Assembly (NCBI GenBank): GCA_030654835.1
Contig: JAURWS010000033.1
Span: forward strand, 62,001-126,000
Source of the DNA: Gammaproteobacteria bacterium
GTDB taxonomy: Bacteria; Pseudomonadota; Gammaproteobacteria; Pseudomonadales; Pseudohongiellaceae
Direction of reading: 5' to 3'
Length of the DNA: 64,000 nucleotides
The stretch's first letter is position 1, and every line of letters begins with the position of its first letter. A program made the translations under genes and the position numbers. Below are positions 27,922-35,818 of the stretch, piece after piece. The notes beneath the pieces were generated by a model. The model had not been told where the DNA came from. It did no database searches and saw only the letters and a list, made by a program, of their open reading frames with translations.

Positions 27922-28227
27922 ATGAGACACAAACAAAAGACTGCCGCCCTGTCACGTGAATTCCATAACTTCGTGGCCGACATTGAAAGCTTGCTGAACG
28001 AAACCGCGTCACTGACCGGCGGTGAACTGGCGGAGGCACGCAGCAAGCTCCATGAGCGAGTGTCTGAAGCCAAGGAATCTGTCAACGTGTTGAGCCACGA
28101 CATCGCTCGCCGTGCAGGCAAGAGCGCAGCCAGAGCCAATCGCGAAGTACACGACGAACCTTGGAAGGCGATTGGGAGCGCCGCCGCAGTAGGACTGCTG
28201 CTTGGTCTGCTGTTCTCACGTCGATGA
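27922..28227 (+). CDS. DUF883 family protein (ElaB/YqjD-like)
   Basis: This 101-aa protein has an amphipathic helical N-terminus (DIESLLNETASLTGGELAEARSKLHERV) and a single C-terminal membrane segment (SAAAVGLLLGLLFSRR), the ElaB/YqjD pattern. Homologues are inner-membrane proteins linked to ribosomes in stationary phase. It starts a compact cluster; its stop overlaps the next start (ATGA). Confidence 0.88.
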   Translation: MRHKQKTAALSREFHNFVADIESLLNETASLTGGELAEARSKLHERVSEAKESVNVLSHDIARRAGKSAARANREVHDEPWKAIGSAAAVGLLLGLLFSRR

Positions 28228-28607
28228 GTTTCTTCCGCGCTGGCCAATCGCTGCAATCCACGCTGAGCGCCATGCTGACGCAGTCCGTGCTGCACGGTCA
28301 GCTGGCGTGGATCGAGCTGGCAGAAGAGAAGGACCGCGCCTTCAGCATGCTCGCAACAATGTTGCTGGGCTTCATTCTGCTGTTCTGCAGTCTGTTGTCG
28401 CTGAGCGCCCTTGTCATCATCGTCAGCTGGGAAACCGACTACCGGATTCTCACGATCATCCTGCTGACGATTGCCTATGCGGTCGGCACTGCCATGACCT
28501 GGCGACACTTCCTGGCGGTGGAAAACAGGGGCCACAAGGCCTTTTCAGACACGCGCAGGGAGCTTGGTGCAGATCTGGATCTGTTGCGCAGCAGGCTCGA
28601 ACAATGA
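28224..28607 (+). CDS. YqjE-like membrane protein (phage holin family III / DUF1469)
   Basis: This 127-aa protein has two membrane segments (about 44-70 and 76-95) between helical ends, as in YqjE. The ATG at 28224 overlaps the DUF883 stop. The DUF883-YqjE-YqjK order is the same as in enterobacterial yqjDEK. Despite the domain name it is not evidence of a prophage. Confidence 0.83.
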   Translation: MSFFRAGQSLQSTLSAMLTQSVLHGQLAWIELAEEKDRAFSMLATMLLGFILLFCSLLSLSALVIIVSWETDYRILTIILLTIAYAVGTAMTWRHFLAVENRGHKAFSDTRRELGADLDLLRSRLEQ

Positions 28608-28852
28608 ACCGCGCCACAGCTCTCTCCCTGCGGCGCCAGGCGCTGTGTCTGCGTCTGCAGGCCCAGCGCAGAGCGTTGCAATTGCAGGTTCTGGCTGCGG
28701 CACCGATGGCAGATGACGACTATCCGCGCAGCTTCACCATGCGCCTGCTGACGCAGCAGCCGTCCCTTGCCATTCTGCTGGCCACGGAAATTCTGCCGTT
28801 GCTGGTGAACCGGTTCCTGGGCAAGCCTGCCTGCCGCAAGCGTCTCTGGTAA
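28604..28852 (+). CDS. YqjK-like small protein
   Basis: This 82-aa basic, helical protein (RRQALCLRLQAQRRALQLQV) ends with a weak hydrophobic segment (LAILLATEILPLLV). It overlaps the YqjE-like stop by four bases (ATGA) and occupies the position of yqjK. Similarity is by position and composition rather than clear motifs. Confidence 0.65.
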   Translation: MNRATALSLRRQALCLRLQAQRRALQLQVLAAAPMADDDYPRSFTMRLLTQQPSLAILLATEILPLLVNRFLGKPACRKRLW

Positions 28853-28900
28853 GTCACTGTTCGCTCTCGTTACCGTCATCATCGAAAAGGAAACACGACC

Positions 28901-29047
28901 ATGCTGGAAACCGTCGCAATTGTATTAGTGATTCTGTGGGCACTCGGGCTGGTCTCGTCGTACAGCATGGGTGGGTTCATTCACGTCCTGCTCGTCATTG
29001 CCGTTGTCGTCATTTTAATCCGTCTCATCCAAGGTAAAAGACTCTAA
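28901..29047 (+). CDS. Lmo0937-type 48-aa membrane protein
   Basis: This tiny open frame encodes two membrane helices (VAIVLVILWALGLVSSY and FIHVLLVIAVVVILIRLI) joined by SMGG and ending in KRL. That matches the widespread Lmo0937 family of unknown function, often found in stress clusters. An AAGG lies 11 bases before the ATG. It is too short for standard ORF cut-offs. Confidence 0.8.
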   Translation: MLETVAIVLVILWALGLVSSYSMGGFIHVLLVIAVVVILIRLIQGKRL

Positions 29048-29059
29048 AGGAACTCTGCC

Positions 29060-29278
29060 ATGTCAATGCAAAAAATGCTCGCAATCGTCTTCATCGGCGC
29101 CGGTATCATGGGCCTGATCTATGGAGGCTTCAGCTTTACAAAAGAAACCCACGAGGCCGAACTCGGCCCCTTGAGCATGACGATCGATGAGAAGGAATAT
29201 GTCTCTGTCCCGGTGTGGGCGGGCATTGCCTCGATCGTCATCGGCACCGGCCTGCTGCTGATGCGCAAGCAGAGCTGA
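29060..29278 (+). CDS. Small two-helix membrane protein of unknown function
   Basis: This 72-aa protein has two membrane helices (MLAIVFIGAGIMGLIYGG and VWAGIASIVIGTGLLLM) around an extramembrane loop with THEAELGPL. AAGGAA lies eight bases before the ATG. It is the last of five small membrane genes in a row and is followed by a REP hairpin. I recognise the general type from stress-linked clusters but no specific function. Confidence 0.75.
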   Translation: MSMQKMLAIVFIGAGIMGLIYGGFSFTKETHEAELGPLSMTIDEKEYVSVPVWAGIASIVIGTGLLLMRKQS

Positions 29279-29289
29279 TCGCGCCTGAC

Positions 29290-29354
29290 TGTGGGAGCGG
29301 GCCCGCCCGCGATTGATTTTTTACTGAATCATCGCGGGCAGGCCCGCTCCCACA
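29290..29354. repeat. REP palindrome pair (copy 1)
   Basis: Two inverted half-sites, GTGGGAGCGGGCCCGCCCGC and its near complement, are separated by about 18 bp. The sequence resembles Pseudomonas REP elements. It lies between the small membrane gene and the serine hydrolase and could act as a transcription terminator. Confidence 0.88.
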
Positions 29355-29488
29355 TGCTCGCCTTTACTTTACCTTGCCTTATCAAACCGCGCCCCCAATT
29401 GAGATCGATTCCAGAATGTGCTTACATCCGCCATCGCCTGCAAAGGGGTGGCGATGCAGTCATTCATTGATCGAAGGGGGGCTAACGC

Positions 29489-30802
29489 ATGAAAAGATCA
29501 GGGTATACAACCACGGTTCACAAAATCGCAATCAACCTGCAACGCACAGGATTGGCGCTGTTGTTGGCAGCGGCGACACTGGCACAGGTGCACGCGCAGA
29601 GCGCCGACCGCAATCTGGCGCAGGTCAGTCCCGAAGATGTCGGCATGAGCAGCACCGCGCTGGCGGCCTTCAACGCGGGCATGCGCGGCGAGGTCGACAA
29701 GGGTCAGCTGGCTGGCATCGTCACCATGATCGCTCGCGAGGGCAAGCTGGTGCACACCGACACCTATGGCTATCAGGACCTCGAAAATAAAGTCCCGCTG
29801 AATGAAGACACTATCTTCCGCATCTTCTCCATGACCAAGCCGACTATCGGCGTGGCCATGATGACGCTTTACGAGCAAGGCAAGTTCAACCTCGACGATC
29901 CGGTGGAGAAATTCATTCCCGAGTTCGCCAACCTGCAGGTAGCCAGGGAAGACGGCCCCAACGGCGTGCCCGTGACTGAGCCGCAGCAGCACAAGATGAC
30001 CATGCGCGAGCTGATGAGCCACACCGGCGGCCTCACCTATGGCGCGTTCTCCCGCTCGCAGGTCGACACGCTCTACACCCAGGCCAACGTGCTGGACCGC
30101 AACTCCACGCTCAAGGACATGATCGCCAAGCTCGCGCAGATTCCCCTGCGTCAGCAGCCCGGCAGTGCCTGGCATTACAGCGTGTCAGTGGACGTGCAGG
30201 GTTACCTCGTCGAGGTGCTGTCTGGCAAAAAACTCGATGCCTATCTGCAGGAGCAGATCTTCGCACCGCTGGGCATGGTCGATACGCGCTTCTACGTTGG
30301 CAGTGAGAAAGCCTCACGCTTCTCCCGCGAATACACCTCCTCTCCCACCGGGCTGAGCAGCCCCGAGAACGGTGAGTTCATCGACCCTGTGCCCTTGCTC
30401 TCCGGCGGCGGAGGCCTGACCTCGACAGCAGGCGACTACCTGCGCTTCGCCCAGATGGTGGCCAATGGCGGCGAGCTGGACGGCGTGCGAATTCTCAAGC
30501 CGGAGAGCGTCGACCTGATGCGTACCAGTCAGTTGCCAGCGGGCATGACGGAGATTCCAGGGTATCCGGGCAATGCCTTCGGGCTGGATTTCGCCGTGGT
30601 GGTTGATCCGGCGCGCAATGGCGGAATGTCGGAGGGAAGTTACTGGTGGTGGGGTATAGCGGGGTCATGGTTCTGGATAGATCCGGTGGAAGATCTGGTT
30701 TTTGTCGGCATGATCCAGAATCGCGATTTGCGGTACGCGCGGCAGTTGCAGTTGATGAGCAAGGAATTGGTTTATGCGACGATTACGGAGTCTAAAAAGT
30801 AA
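29489..30802 (+). CDS. Serine hydrolase, beta-lactamase class C / esterase EstB family
   Basis: This 437-aa exported enzyme has a signal peptide ending VHAQ (about residue 37). The catalytic Ser-Lys pair is in SMTK (Ser114, Lys117) and the Tyr is in HYSVS (Tyr230). SHTGGLTYG and GGGGLTSTAGDYLRFAQM are family signatures. Members hydrolyse esters or beta-lactams; this one is more like the esterase branch. It is a single gene in its own transcription unit between REP copy 1 and a small membrane gene on the other strand. The substrate is unknown. Confidence 0.88.
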   Translation: MKRSGYTTTVHKIAINLQRTGLALLLAAATLAQVHAQSADRNLAQVSPEDVGMSSTALAAFNAGMRGEVDKGQLAGIVTMIAREGKLVHTDTYGYQDLENKVPLNEDTIFRIFSMTKPTIGVAMMTLYEQGKFNLDDPVEKFIPEFANLQVAREDGPNGVPVTEPQQHKMTMRELMSHTGGLTYGAFSRSQVDTLYTQANVLDRNSTLKDMIAKLAQIPLRQQPGSAWHYSVSVDVQGYLVEVLSGKKLDAYLQEQIFAPLGMVDTRFYVGSEKASRFSREYTSSPTGLSSPENGEFIDPVPLLSGGGGLTSTAGDYLRFAQMVANGGELDGVRILKPESVDLMRTSQLPAGMTEIPGYPGNAFGLDFAVVVDPARNGGMSEGSYWWWGIAGSWFWIDPVEDLVFVGMIQNRDLRYARQLQLMSKELVYATITESKK

Positions 30803-30896
30803 ATTTTTGATTTGCGCTTCGTAGTTAGAGCAGTGCTTGCCTGGCGAAAATACTTCTTGAAAATTCGACGGCATGGCGAAACATCTGAGCATCAGT

Positions 30897-31133
30897 TCAG
30901 CGTACCCATTGACTGAGTATCTGCACTAGAAATCCCAGAACAATTAAGTAAGCGCCCCAGGAAAAGAGACGAGCACCAACCTTCCGCTCGGCAGAGGAGC
31001 CTAGCGGAAGAAGCACTTCCTCGCCTTTCGAATCACGGACAGCTAATGGCCTACCTGGATCGTACTTCATTACGAGCACCACCCCCACAATATCAATTAT
31101 CAATCCAACTGTAGCGAGAATACTGCTGGTCAT
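30897..31133 (-). CDS. Small membrane protein of unknown function
   Basis: This 78-aa protein has a membrane helix at each end (ILATVGLIIDIVGVVLVM and LFSWGAYLIVLGFLVQIL) and a charged middle (KYDPGRPLAVRDSKGEEVLL). ATG at 31133 is chosen because the upstream open frame to 31205 shows no signal or Shine-Dalgarno. Nothing in it identifies a family. Confidence 0.6.
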   Translation of the reverse strand: MTSSILATVGLIIDIVGVVLVMKYDPGRPLAVRDSKGEEVLLPLGSSAERKVGARLFSWGAYLIVLGFLVQILSQWVR

Positions 31134-31254
31134 TTCATGGGTACCTTTTGATGGATAAAGGACTCGGCATGTATAGTGCCCTGAACAAGTATGTAGAGTC
31201 GGCAAGTGGTCTGCAATTGGGGTTCAAAATCGCTGAGGCTGGCTTTGCGCTATC

Positions 31255-31438
31255 GCGTTCTATCGATGCGAGCAGGGGGCGCTGAGCAGGACCGTCTTGA
31301 GCCATGGCAGAAAAATGCTCCTGCATTTTCTGCACTTCCGCCATCCATGGCGGTCGGATAGCGAAAGCGAGCCCTACACGGACGTATTCACGGGCGTGTC
31401 CTGATCGGCGCCCCCTGCTTGCATCGATAGAACAACAC
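31255..31438. repeat. Nested inverted-repeat element (about 180 bp)
   Basis: The outer arms, about 25-30 bp each (TCTATCGATGCGAGCAGGGG at 31260 and its near-complement ending at 31433), bracket an inner hairpin (CAGAAAAATGC with GCATTTTCTG) and a CCATGG-type palindrome. No credible protein is encoded; the open frame across it is spurious. It looks like a non-autonomous or REP-like intergenic element. Confidence 0.7.
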
Positions 31439-31458
31439 AACACATAAAGAACTACCAA

Positions 31459-32121
31459 CTACTCTGCATACAACAAGCTATATCCCAACGCCTGCGCGCG
31501 CGTCGCGGCAATTACCCCGGCCGGCACCAGGTGTGCATTCGGAATCAAGCCTGCCTGCAACTCCGCAAACACCGCGTCCGGAGTAGAGCCAGTGGCATTG
31601 GCGATGGCGCCCGCCATGCGGCGAGTGGCCCGACCGCAGACAGCAAACTGCACGCCCATTTCTACCACGTCGGGAATCGAGTGCTGGCCATTGTTACCAG
31701 CAGCCACCTTCATGGGATTGGTGACAGGCACCGGATCTGCATTGCGCATGAGGATCGAGCCGTACTTGGCCCAGATCACGTCGTCGTAGCCATAAGAAGT
31801 GGAGAGGTGGCGGAAGCAGACCACCAGAGCGTAATCCGACGCCTGGCCATCGTACTCACTAATGTGGGATTCAATAATATTGCCGGCATTCCATAACGCC
31901 GTGGGGCCTCCGACCATGGTGGACGAATCCACAAACACGCGCTGTGTGCCCGGCAGCTCGGCCAGCCATGCATCCTTCGGATGAGGTGCTGCCTGACTGC
32001 CCGCACTACCGGTCTGGGCCGAGGCTGGTCTGGCGCCCGCCGCAAGGCCTGCAACCGCTGCCATGCTGAGGCCCGTCAGAAGGGCGCGGCGGCCCAGCAT
32101 ATTCTCTTCAGTATCTTTCAT
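31459..32121 (-). CDS. Tat-exported DsrE-like protein
   Basis: This 220-aa protein has a twin-arginine signal (LGRRALLTGLSMAAVAGLAA, cleavage near ASA). The mature part resembles the DsrE/DsrF fold: a central MGVQFAVCGRATRRMAG segment with the single conserved Cys position, then VPAGVIAATRAQALGYSLL. DsrE proteins move sulfur as persulfides. It follows SulP by 40 bp and a TsdA-like cytochrome, so a periplasmic sulfur role is inferred. AGGAGAAG lies just before the ATG. The family call is moderate because the similarity was judged by eye. Confidence 0.6.
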   Translation of the reverse strand: MKDTEENMLGRRALLTGLSMAAVAGLAAGARPASAQTGSAGSQAAPHPKDAWLAELPGTQRVFVDSSTMVGGPTALWNAGNIIESHISEYDGQASDYALVVCFRHLSTSYGYDDVIWAKYGSILMRNADPVPVTNPMKVAAGNNGQHSIPDVVEMGVQFAVCGRATRRMAGAIANATGSTPDAVFAELQAGLIPNAHLVPAGVIAATRAQALGYSLLYAE

Positions 32122-32161
32122 TTTTCTTCTCCTGTTAGGTTGGCGATACGATCATTTGAAA

Positions 32162-33760
32162 TCAGTATATCTCGTTTGAAACGCTGTCCTGCAAAGACTC
32201 AAGCTTGACTTGCCCGCTCAGCCCCATTGAATTCAGAAATTGCAGCTGTCTGGCGTTGACGAGCAGCACCAGTTGTTTTCCGCGCACTGCCATCTGCGCC
32301 GCCTCACGTGAAAAGAAGTCCACCGCAGACTGGTCGATGTGCGTGGTGTACTGCAAATCCACTGTCAGATCTTCGTCAACGCGACGATGAAACTCCTCGG
32401 TCAGTTGCGAAATCGAGGCGAAGAACAGCGCGCCTTTGATTCTCACCACGGTGCCGGATGGCATTTCTTCCAGCTTCAATTCCAACTGACTGATGCGCAG
32501 CATGAAGACGCTGACAGACAACACGACAGCCGCCACCACCCCCGTTGCCAGTCCGAAGAACATGATACTGACGAAGGTTGCAAGGTAGATGATCAGCTCA
32601 GAGCGTACCTGCGCATAGTGCTTGATGTCGAGCCACTTGATCATGTCGGCACCGACGATGAACAGCGTGCCCGCCATTGCCGCCATCGGCATGTAAGTCA
32701 GTACCGGTCCAAGCAGCGTAATGAGTACCAGCACGAAGCCTGAAGCGGCGATGCCGGAAAGGGGTGTCCTGGCACCCAGACGCTGATTGACCTTGGTTCG
32801 ATTGAAGCTGCCAGCGCCTGCGAAGCTGGAGAAGAACGGCGCGAGAAAATTGGCAAGCCCCTGCGCATACACCTCTTTGTCGAGATTGATATCCTGATCA
32901 GTCCCCATCTTCAGCTCCCGCACGATCACCAGTGATTGCGCCAGACCAATGAAAGCAATTGCCATGGCAAAAGGAAACAGTTTGGTGCTGATCATCAGGT
33001 ATTCCCTATTGACCGTGGGCACATTGAACGGCAGCCACTGCAGGGGCATCCGCCCCAGATATTCCAGCTCCGTCACCGGCTGCGGCCAGATGAAGGCGAC
33101 CAGCAGTCCACTCAAGTAGCCGACACACACCGCAATCAAGAGAAAATAGCGCGGTGAATAACGCCGCCCGAGATAACCCGCCGCGATGGTGCACAGGCCG
33201 ATGCCCAGGCTGTAGGGGCTGATCAGGTCAACTGCATCACTGGCGATCACGTAGAGCTTCTCGTAGAAGAAGGTCGTGCTGAAGGTGGAAAGCCCGAGAA
33301 TGCTGTCCAGCGAGGTCATGACAATCAAAAAGCCAGCCCCGGCGGAGATGCCTGAAATGGCTGCCGGCGAGATATATTGGAAAATGCGGCCCGCACGCAG
33401 CAGCCAGAACAGCAATTGGATGAGTCCCACCATCATGCAGAGCAGGAACACGAAGTCCACGTACACCGGACTGCCCCGCCCTGCCAGGGGCAAGACTGCT
33501 GTGCCAATCAGAATGGCCACAGCTGTGTTGGGGCCACTCATCATGGATGAGGTTCCCAGCACGCTGGCAAACAGCGTCACGAAGATGGCGCAGTACAGAC
33601 CGTATTCCGGCTGCATACCCGCCAGATACGCAAAGGTAATGCCCTGAGGAATCACCAGAACTGCGCCAACCAGACCTGCAAACAACTCCGTACGCCATTG
33701 CTCCGGGTTGCGCCACCAGGCAAACGAGGGCGTGGCTTCCTTGAGGAGTTGGGAGATCAA
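32162..33760 (-). CDS. SulP-family inorganic anion transporter with STAS domain
   Basis: This 532-aa permease has the SulP core (about residues 20-410) with roughly 12-14 membrane segments and signatures IPQGITFAYLAGMQPEYGLY, GPNTAVAIL and FFSSFAGAGSFNRTKVN. A C-terminal STAS domain follows (about 440-525, VRIKGALFFASISQL). Family members carry sulfate, bicarbonate or other anions. It starts at TTG inside the stop of the cytochrome gene (TTGA overlap), so the two are coupled. In this context sulfate or a related sulfur anion is the likely cargo, but bicarbonate cannot be excluded. Confidence 0.9.
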   Translation of the reverse strand: MISQLLKEATPSFAWWRNPEQWRTELFAGLVGAVLVIPQGITFAYLAGMQPEYGLYCAIFVTLFASVLGTSSMMSGPNTAVAILIGTAVLPLAGRGSPVYVDFVFLLCMMVGLIQLLFWLLRAGRIFQYISPAAISGISAGAGFLIVMTSLDSILGLSTFSTTFFYEKLYVIASDAVDLISPYSLGIGLCTIAAGYLGRRYSPRYFLLIAVCVGYLSGLLVAFIWPQPVTELEYLGRMPLQWLPFNVPTVNREYLMISTKLFPFAMAIAFIGLAQSLVIVRELKMGTDQDINLDKEVYAQGLANFLAPFFSSFAGAGSFNRTKVNQRLGARTPLSGIAASGFVLVLITLLGPVLTYMPMAAMAGTLFIVGADMIKWLDIKHYAQVRSELIIYLATFVSIMFFGLATGVVAAVVLSVSVFMLRISQLELKLEEMPSGTVVRIKGALFFASISQLTEEFHRRVDEDLTVDLQYTTHIDQSAVDFFSREAAQMAVRGKQLVLLVNARQLQFLNSMGLSGQVKLESLQDSVSNEIY

Positions 33761-34560
33761 TTAAGGAAGTCTTCCAGTAACTTGAGGAATTTGCTCTGCC
33801 CAGGATCTGCGGGCCGCAGTTGCAGGTTGAGGTAGGCCGAAACATCGAGCGCCTGCTGATGCGTCAGCGAGCGTCCGTTGCCCAGGGGCATATTGGCCCA
33901 GATGAACCCGGCGGCCTCCTGAATGCGATTCATCCCGGCGCCGCTGTTGTAAGAGTCCAGCCCCCACACGGGTGGGACATCCCCGCTCCCATCGCCTTGC
34001 TCGCCGTGACAACTCGCGCATTGCTCCATGTAGACCAGCCTGCCGTTGGCTGGATTGGGGTCATAACCGGTGTCCTGCAGTGTCGGCACACCTCGCCCCT
34101 CTGGCTCGACACCCATCACCTGCCCCTGCGAGAGATAGCTGATGTAGGCGGCGATGGCCAGCACCTCCGGCGCATCCTCCGGCGGCATGATGCCATCCAT
34201 GCTGTACAGGAAACATTCGCGGATGCGCAGACCAATGCCGTTACGCTTGCCATTCTTGGCGCGCCACTTCGGGTACATGCCAGCCACATTCAGCGGCAGG
34301 GCATCCTTCTGTGTCCCCGCCTGCAGGTGACAGGTGGTGCAGTTCAGCGCGTTACCGACATAACGACTGGCGTGCTTCTGGCTGTTGGTGATGATCTCGT
34401 AGCCATGGACGACATTGGAATAATAGTCGTCCAGAAATGGCTCCTGGAGCAGTTGTTCAATAGTGGGCTGGTTTTGGGGCTGAGGCTGCTGGGCGTGAAC
34501 GACACTCATCTGCAACAACAGCAGCAGAACAACGAAGATATTGAGCTTGGCCATAACCAT
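33757..34560 (-). CDS. Diheme cytochrome c, TsdA (thiosulfate dehydrogenase)-like
   Basis: This 267-aa periplasmic protein has a signal peptide (cleavage after VHAQ, about residue 24) and two haem c sites: CTTCH (Cys74, Cys77, His78) and CASCH (Cys181, Cys184, His185). The segment IRECFLYSMDG (Cys116) matches the TsdA region that supplies an unusual Cys ligand to the active-site haem. TsdA oxidises two thiosulfates to tetrathionate or does the reverse. It heads a unit with SulP and a Tat-exported DsrE-like protein. A SoxA/SoxX-like or generic cytochrome role is the alternative. Confidence 0.75.
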   Translation of the reverse strand: MVMAKLNIFVVLLLLLQMSVVHAQQPQPQNQPTIEQLLQEPFLDDYYSNVVHGYEIITNSQKHASRYVGNALNCTTCHLQAGTQKDALPLNVAGMYPKWRAKNGKRNGIGLRIRECFLYSMDGIMPPEDAPEVLAIAAYISYLSQGQVMGVEPEGRGVPTLQDTGYDPNPANGRLVYMEQCASCHGEQGDGSGDVPPVWGLDSYNSGAGMNRIQEAAGFIWANMPLGNGRSLTHQQALDVSAYLNLQLRPADPGQSKFLKLLEDFLN

Positions 34561-34679
34561 TAATTCTTAGGTAATAGCAGCCCATTCTAAGTAAGGTCGA
34601 ACACAATGAAAATGACACAGCGCAAACTTGCAGCAAAATGCATGTGACATTTTGTCGCAGGGCCCGCCATGTCACTGAC

Positions 34680-34752
34680 TGTGGGAGCGGGCCCGCCCGC
34701 GATTGAATTACGCTTTCGTTTCAATCAATCGCGGGCAAGGCCCGCTCCCACA
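34680..34752. repeat. REP palindrome pair (copy 2)
   Basis: GTGGGAGCGGGCCCGCCCGC and its inverted partner flank about 25 bp that themselves contain GATTGA and TCAATC. The left half-site is the same as in copy 1. It lies between the cytochrome gene start and the alcohol dehydrogenase stop. Confidence 0.88.
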
Positions 34753-34760
34753 GGGCGACA

Positions 34761-35801
34761 TTATTGTCCTCGCAGCACGATTCTGCCCTGCACATTGCCT
34801 GCCTTCAGATCGGCGAGGGCCTGGGTAACCTGGGACAGCGGGCGCTCTTCGATGCGGATTGGGGCAATACTGCCGGCGCGTACCAGGGCCATGAGTTCGC
34901 CCATCTCCTGCAGGCTGCCGACATAGCTGCCCTGGATGATGCGCGCGTTCATCGGGATAAACGGCAGCGGGATGTTCAGCGCGCCGCCGTAGAGCCCTAC
35001 GATAACAAGCCTGCCTCCCTTGCGCAGGCAGGACAATCCGAAGCCCGTCGAGGCCTCGGCGCCCACAAAATCCAGTGCGGCGAACACCCCGCCGTCACTC
35101 AGTTTCTTGATGGCCTTGATCTGCTCGCGGTCGGAAGGATCGAGCACACGGCTGGCACCGAAGTTTTTCGCAGCTTCTCGCTTGCGGGGATCGATGTCGG
35201 CCACCAGTGGGTCGATGCCCATCGACAACGCGATCTGCACGGCCATCATGCCGACGCCACCCGCACCGATGATCAGCACCTCGTCGCCCTCAACGCGGTC
35301 GGCAATCTTCTTCAGTGCGCTGTAAGCCGTCAGCCCGGAGCAGGCATAGGTGGAGGCGAGCGCATCAGCAACTGTGCCTTTGTCGAACAGGTAACGACTG
35401 TGGGGGACGAGCACATGGTCCGCGAAACCACCGGGCATCATGGTGCCGAGCCCACGACCCGGCGTGCACAGATGTTCTTCGCCACGGCGGCAGGACGCAC
35501 ACTTACCGCAGCCGATCCACGGGTAGACGACACGACGATCTCCGATGCGCGCGTCTGTCACTTCCGGCCCCACAGCCACCACCTCGCCGAAGATCTCGTG
35601 GCCCAGCACCAGGCCGGGGCGCCCCACTTCCAGACGCTTGTCATTGCCGAGATTGAAGACGCCTTCGTGCAGATGAATGTCGGAGTGGCACACACCGCAG
35701 GCCAGCATCTTCACGAGTATCTCGGTGCCCTGCGGCACCGGCGTGGGTGACTCTCTCGCCACCAGCAGTGCACCCGGTGTGGCTGTCTCGTATGCAATCA
35801 T
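34761..35801 (-). CDS. Zinc-dependent alcohol dehydrogenase (MDR family)
   Basis: This 346-aa enzyme has the catalytic zinc motif CGVCHSDIHLHEG with GHEIFGEVV, the structural zinc Cys cluster CGKCASCRRGEEHLC, and the NAD-binding loop IIGAGGVGMMAV. The start at 35801 is chosen over 35840 because AGAGGG precedes it and the protein aligns from MIAYE. The substrate is probably a primary or short-chain alcohol. It is 17 bp downstream of the bifunctional beta-oxidation gene on the same strand, so it may serve oxidation of an alcohol-derived acyl substrate. Confidence 0.9.
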   Translation of the reverse strand: MIAYETATPGALLVARESPTPVPQGTEILVKMLACGVCHSDIHLHEGVFNLGNDKRLEVGRPGLVLGHEIFGEVVAVGPEVTDARIGDRRVVYPWIGCGKCASCRRGEEHLCTPGRGLGTMMPGGFADHVLVPHSRYLFDKGTVADALASTYACSGLTAYSALKKIADRVEGDEVLIIGAGGVGMMAVQIALSMGIDPLVADIDPRKREAAKNFGASRVLDPSDREQIKAIKKLSDGGVFAALDFVGAEASTGFGLSCLRKGGRLVIVGLYGGALNIPLPFIPMNARIIQGSYVGSLQEMGELMALVRAGSIAPIRIEERPLSQVTQALADLKAGNVQGRIVLRGQ

Positions 35802-35818
35802 GTCAATTGACCCTCTCG

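Noticed and set aside
28161-28223. N-terminal extension of the YqjE-like gene
   Set aside because: The upstream part reads through the DUF883 gene in another frame; the ATG at 28224 gives the family-length product with ATGA coupling.
28224-28607. Evidence of a prophage from the holin-family name
   Set aside because: YqjE-type proteins carry that domain name but belong to the yqjDEK chromosomal cluster; no other phage gene is nearby.
31135-31458. 107-aa minus-strand open frame
   Set aside because: It runs through the nested inverted-repeat element and its arms; no family, no Shine-Dalgarno.
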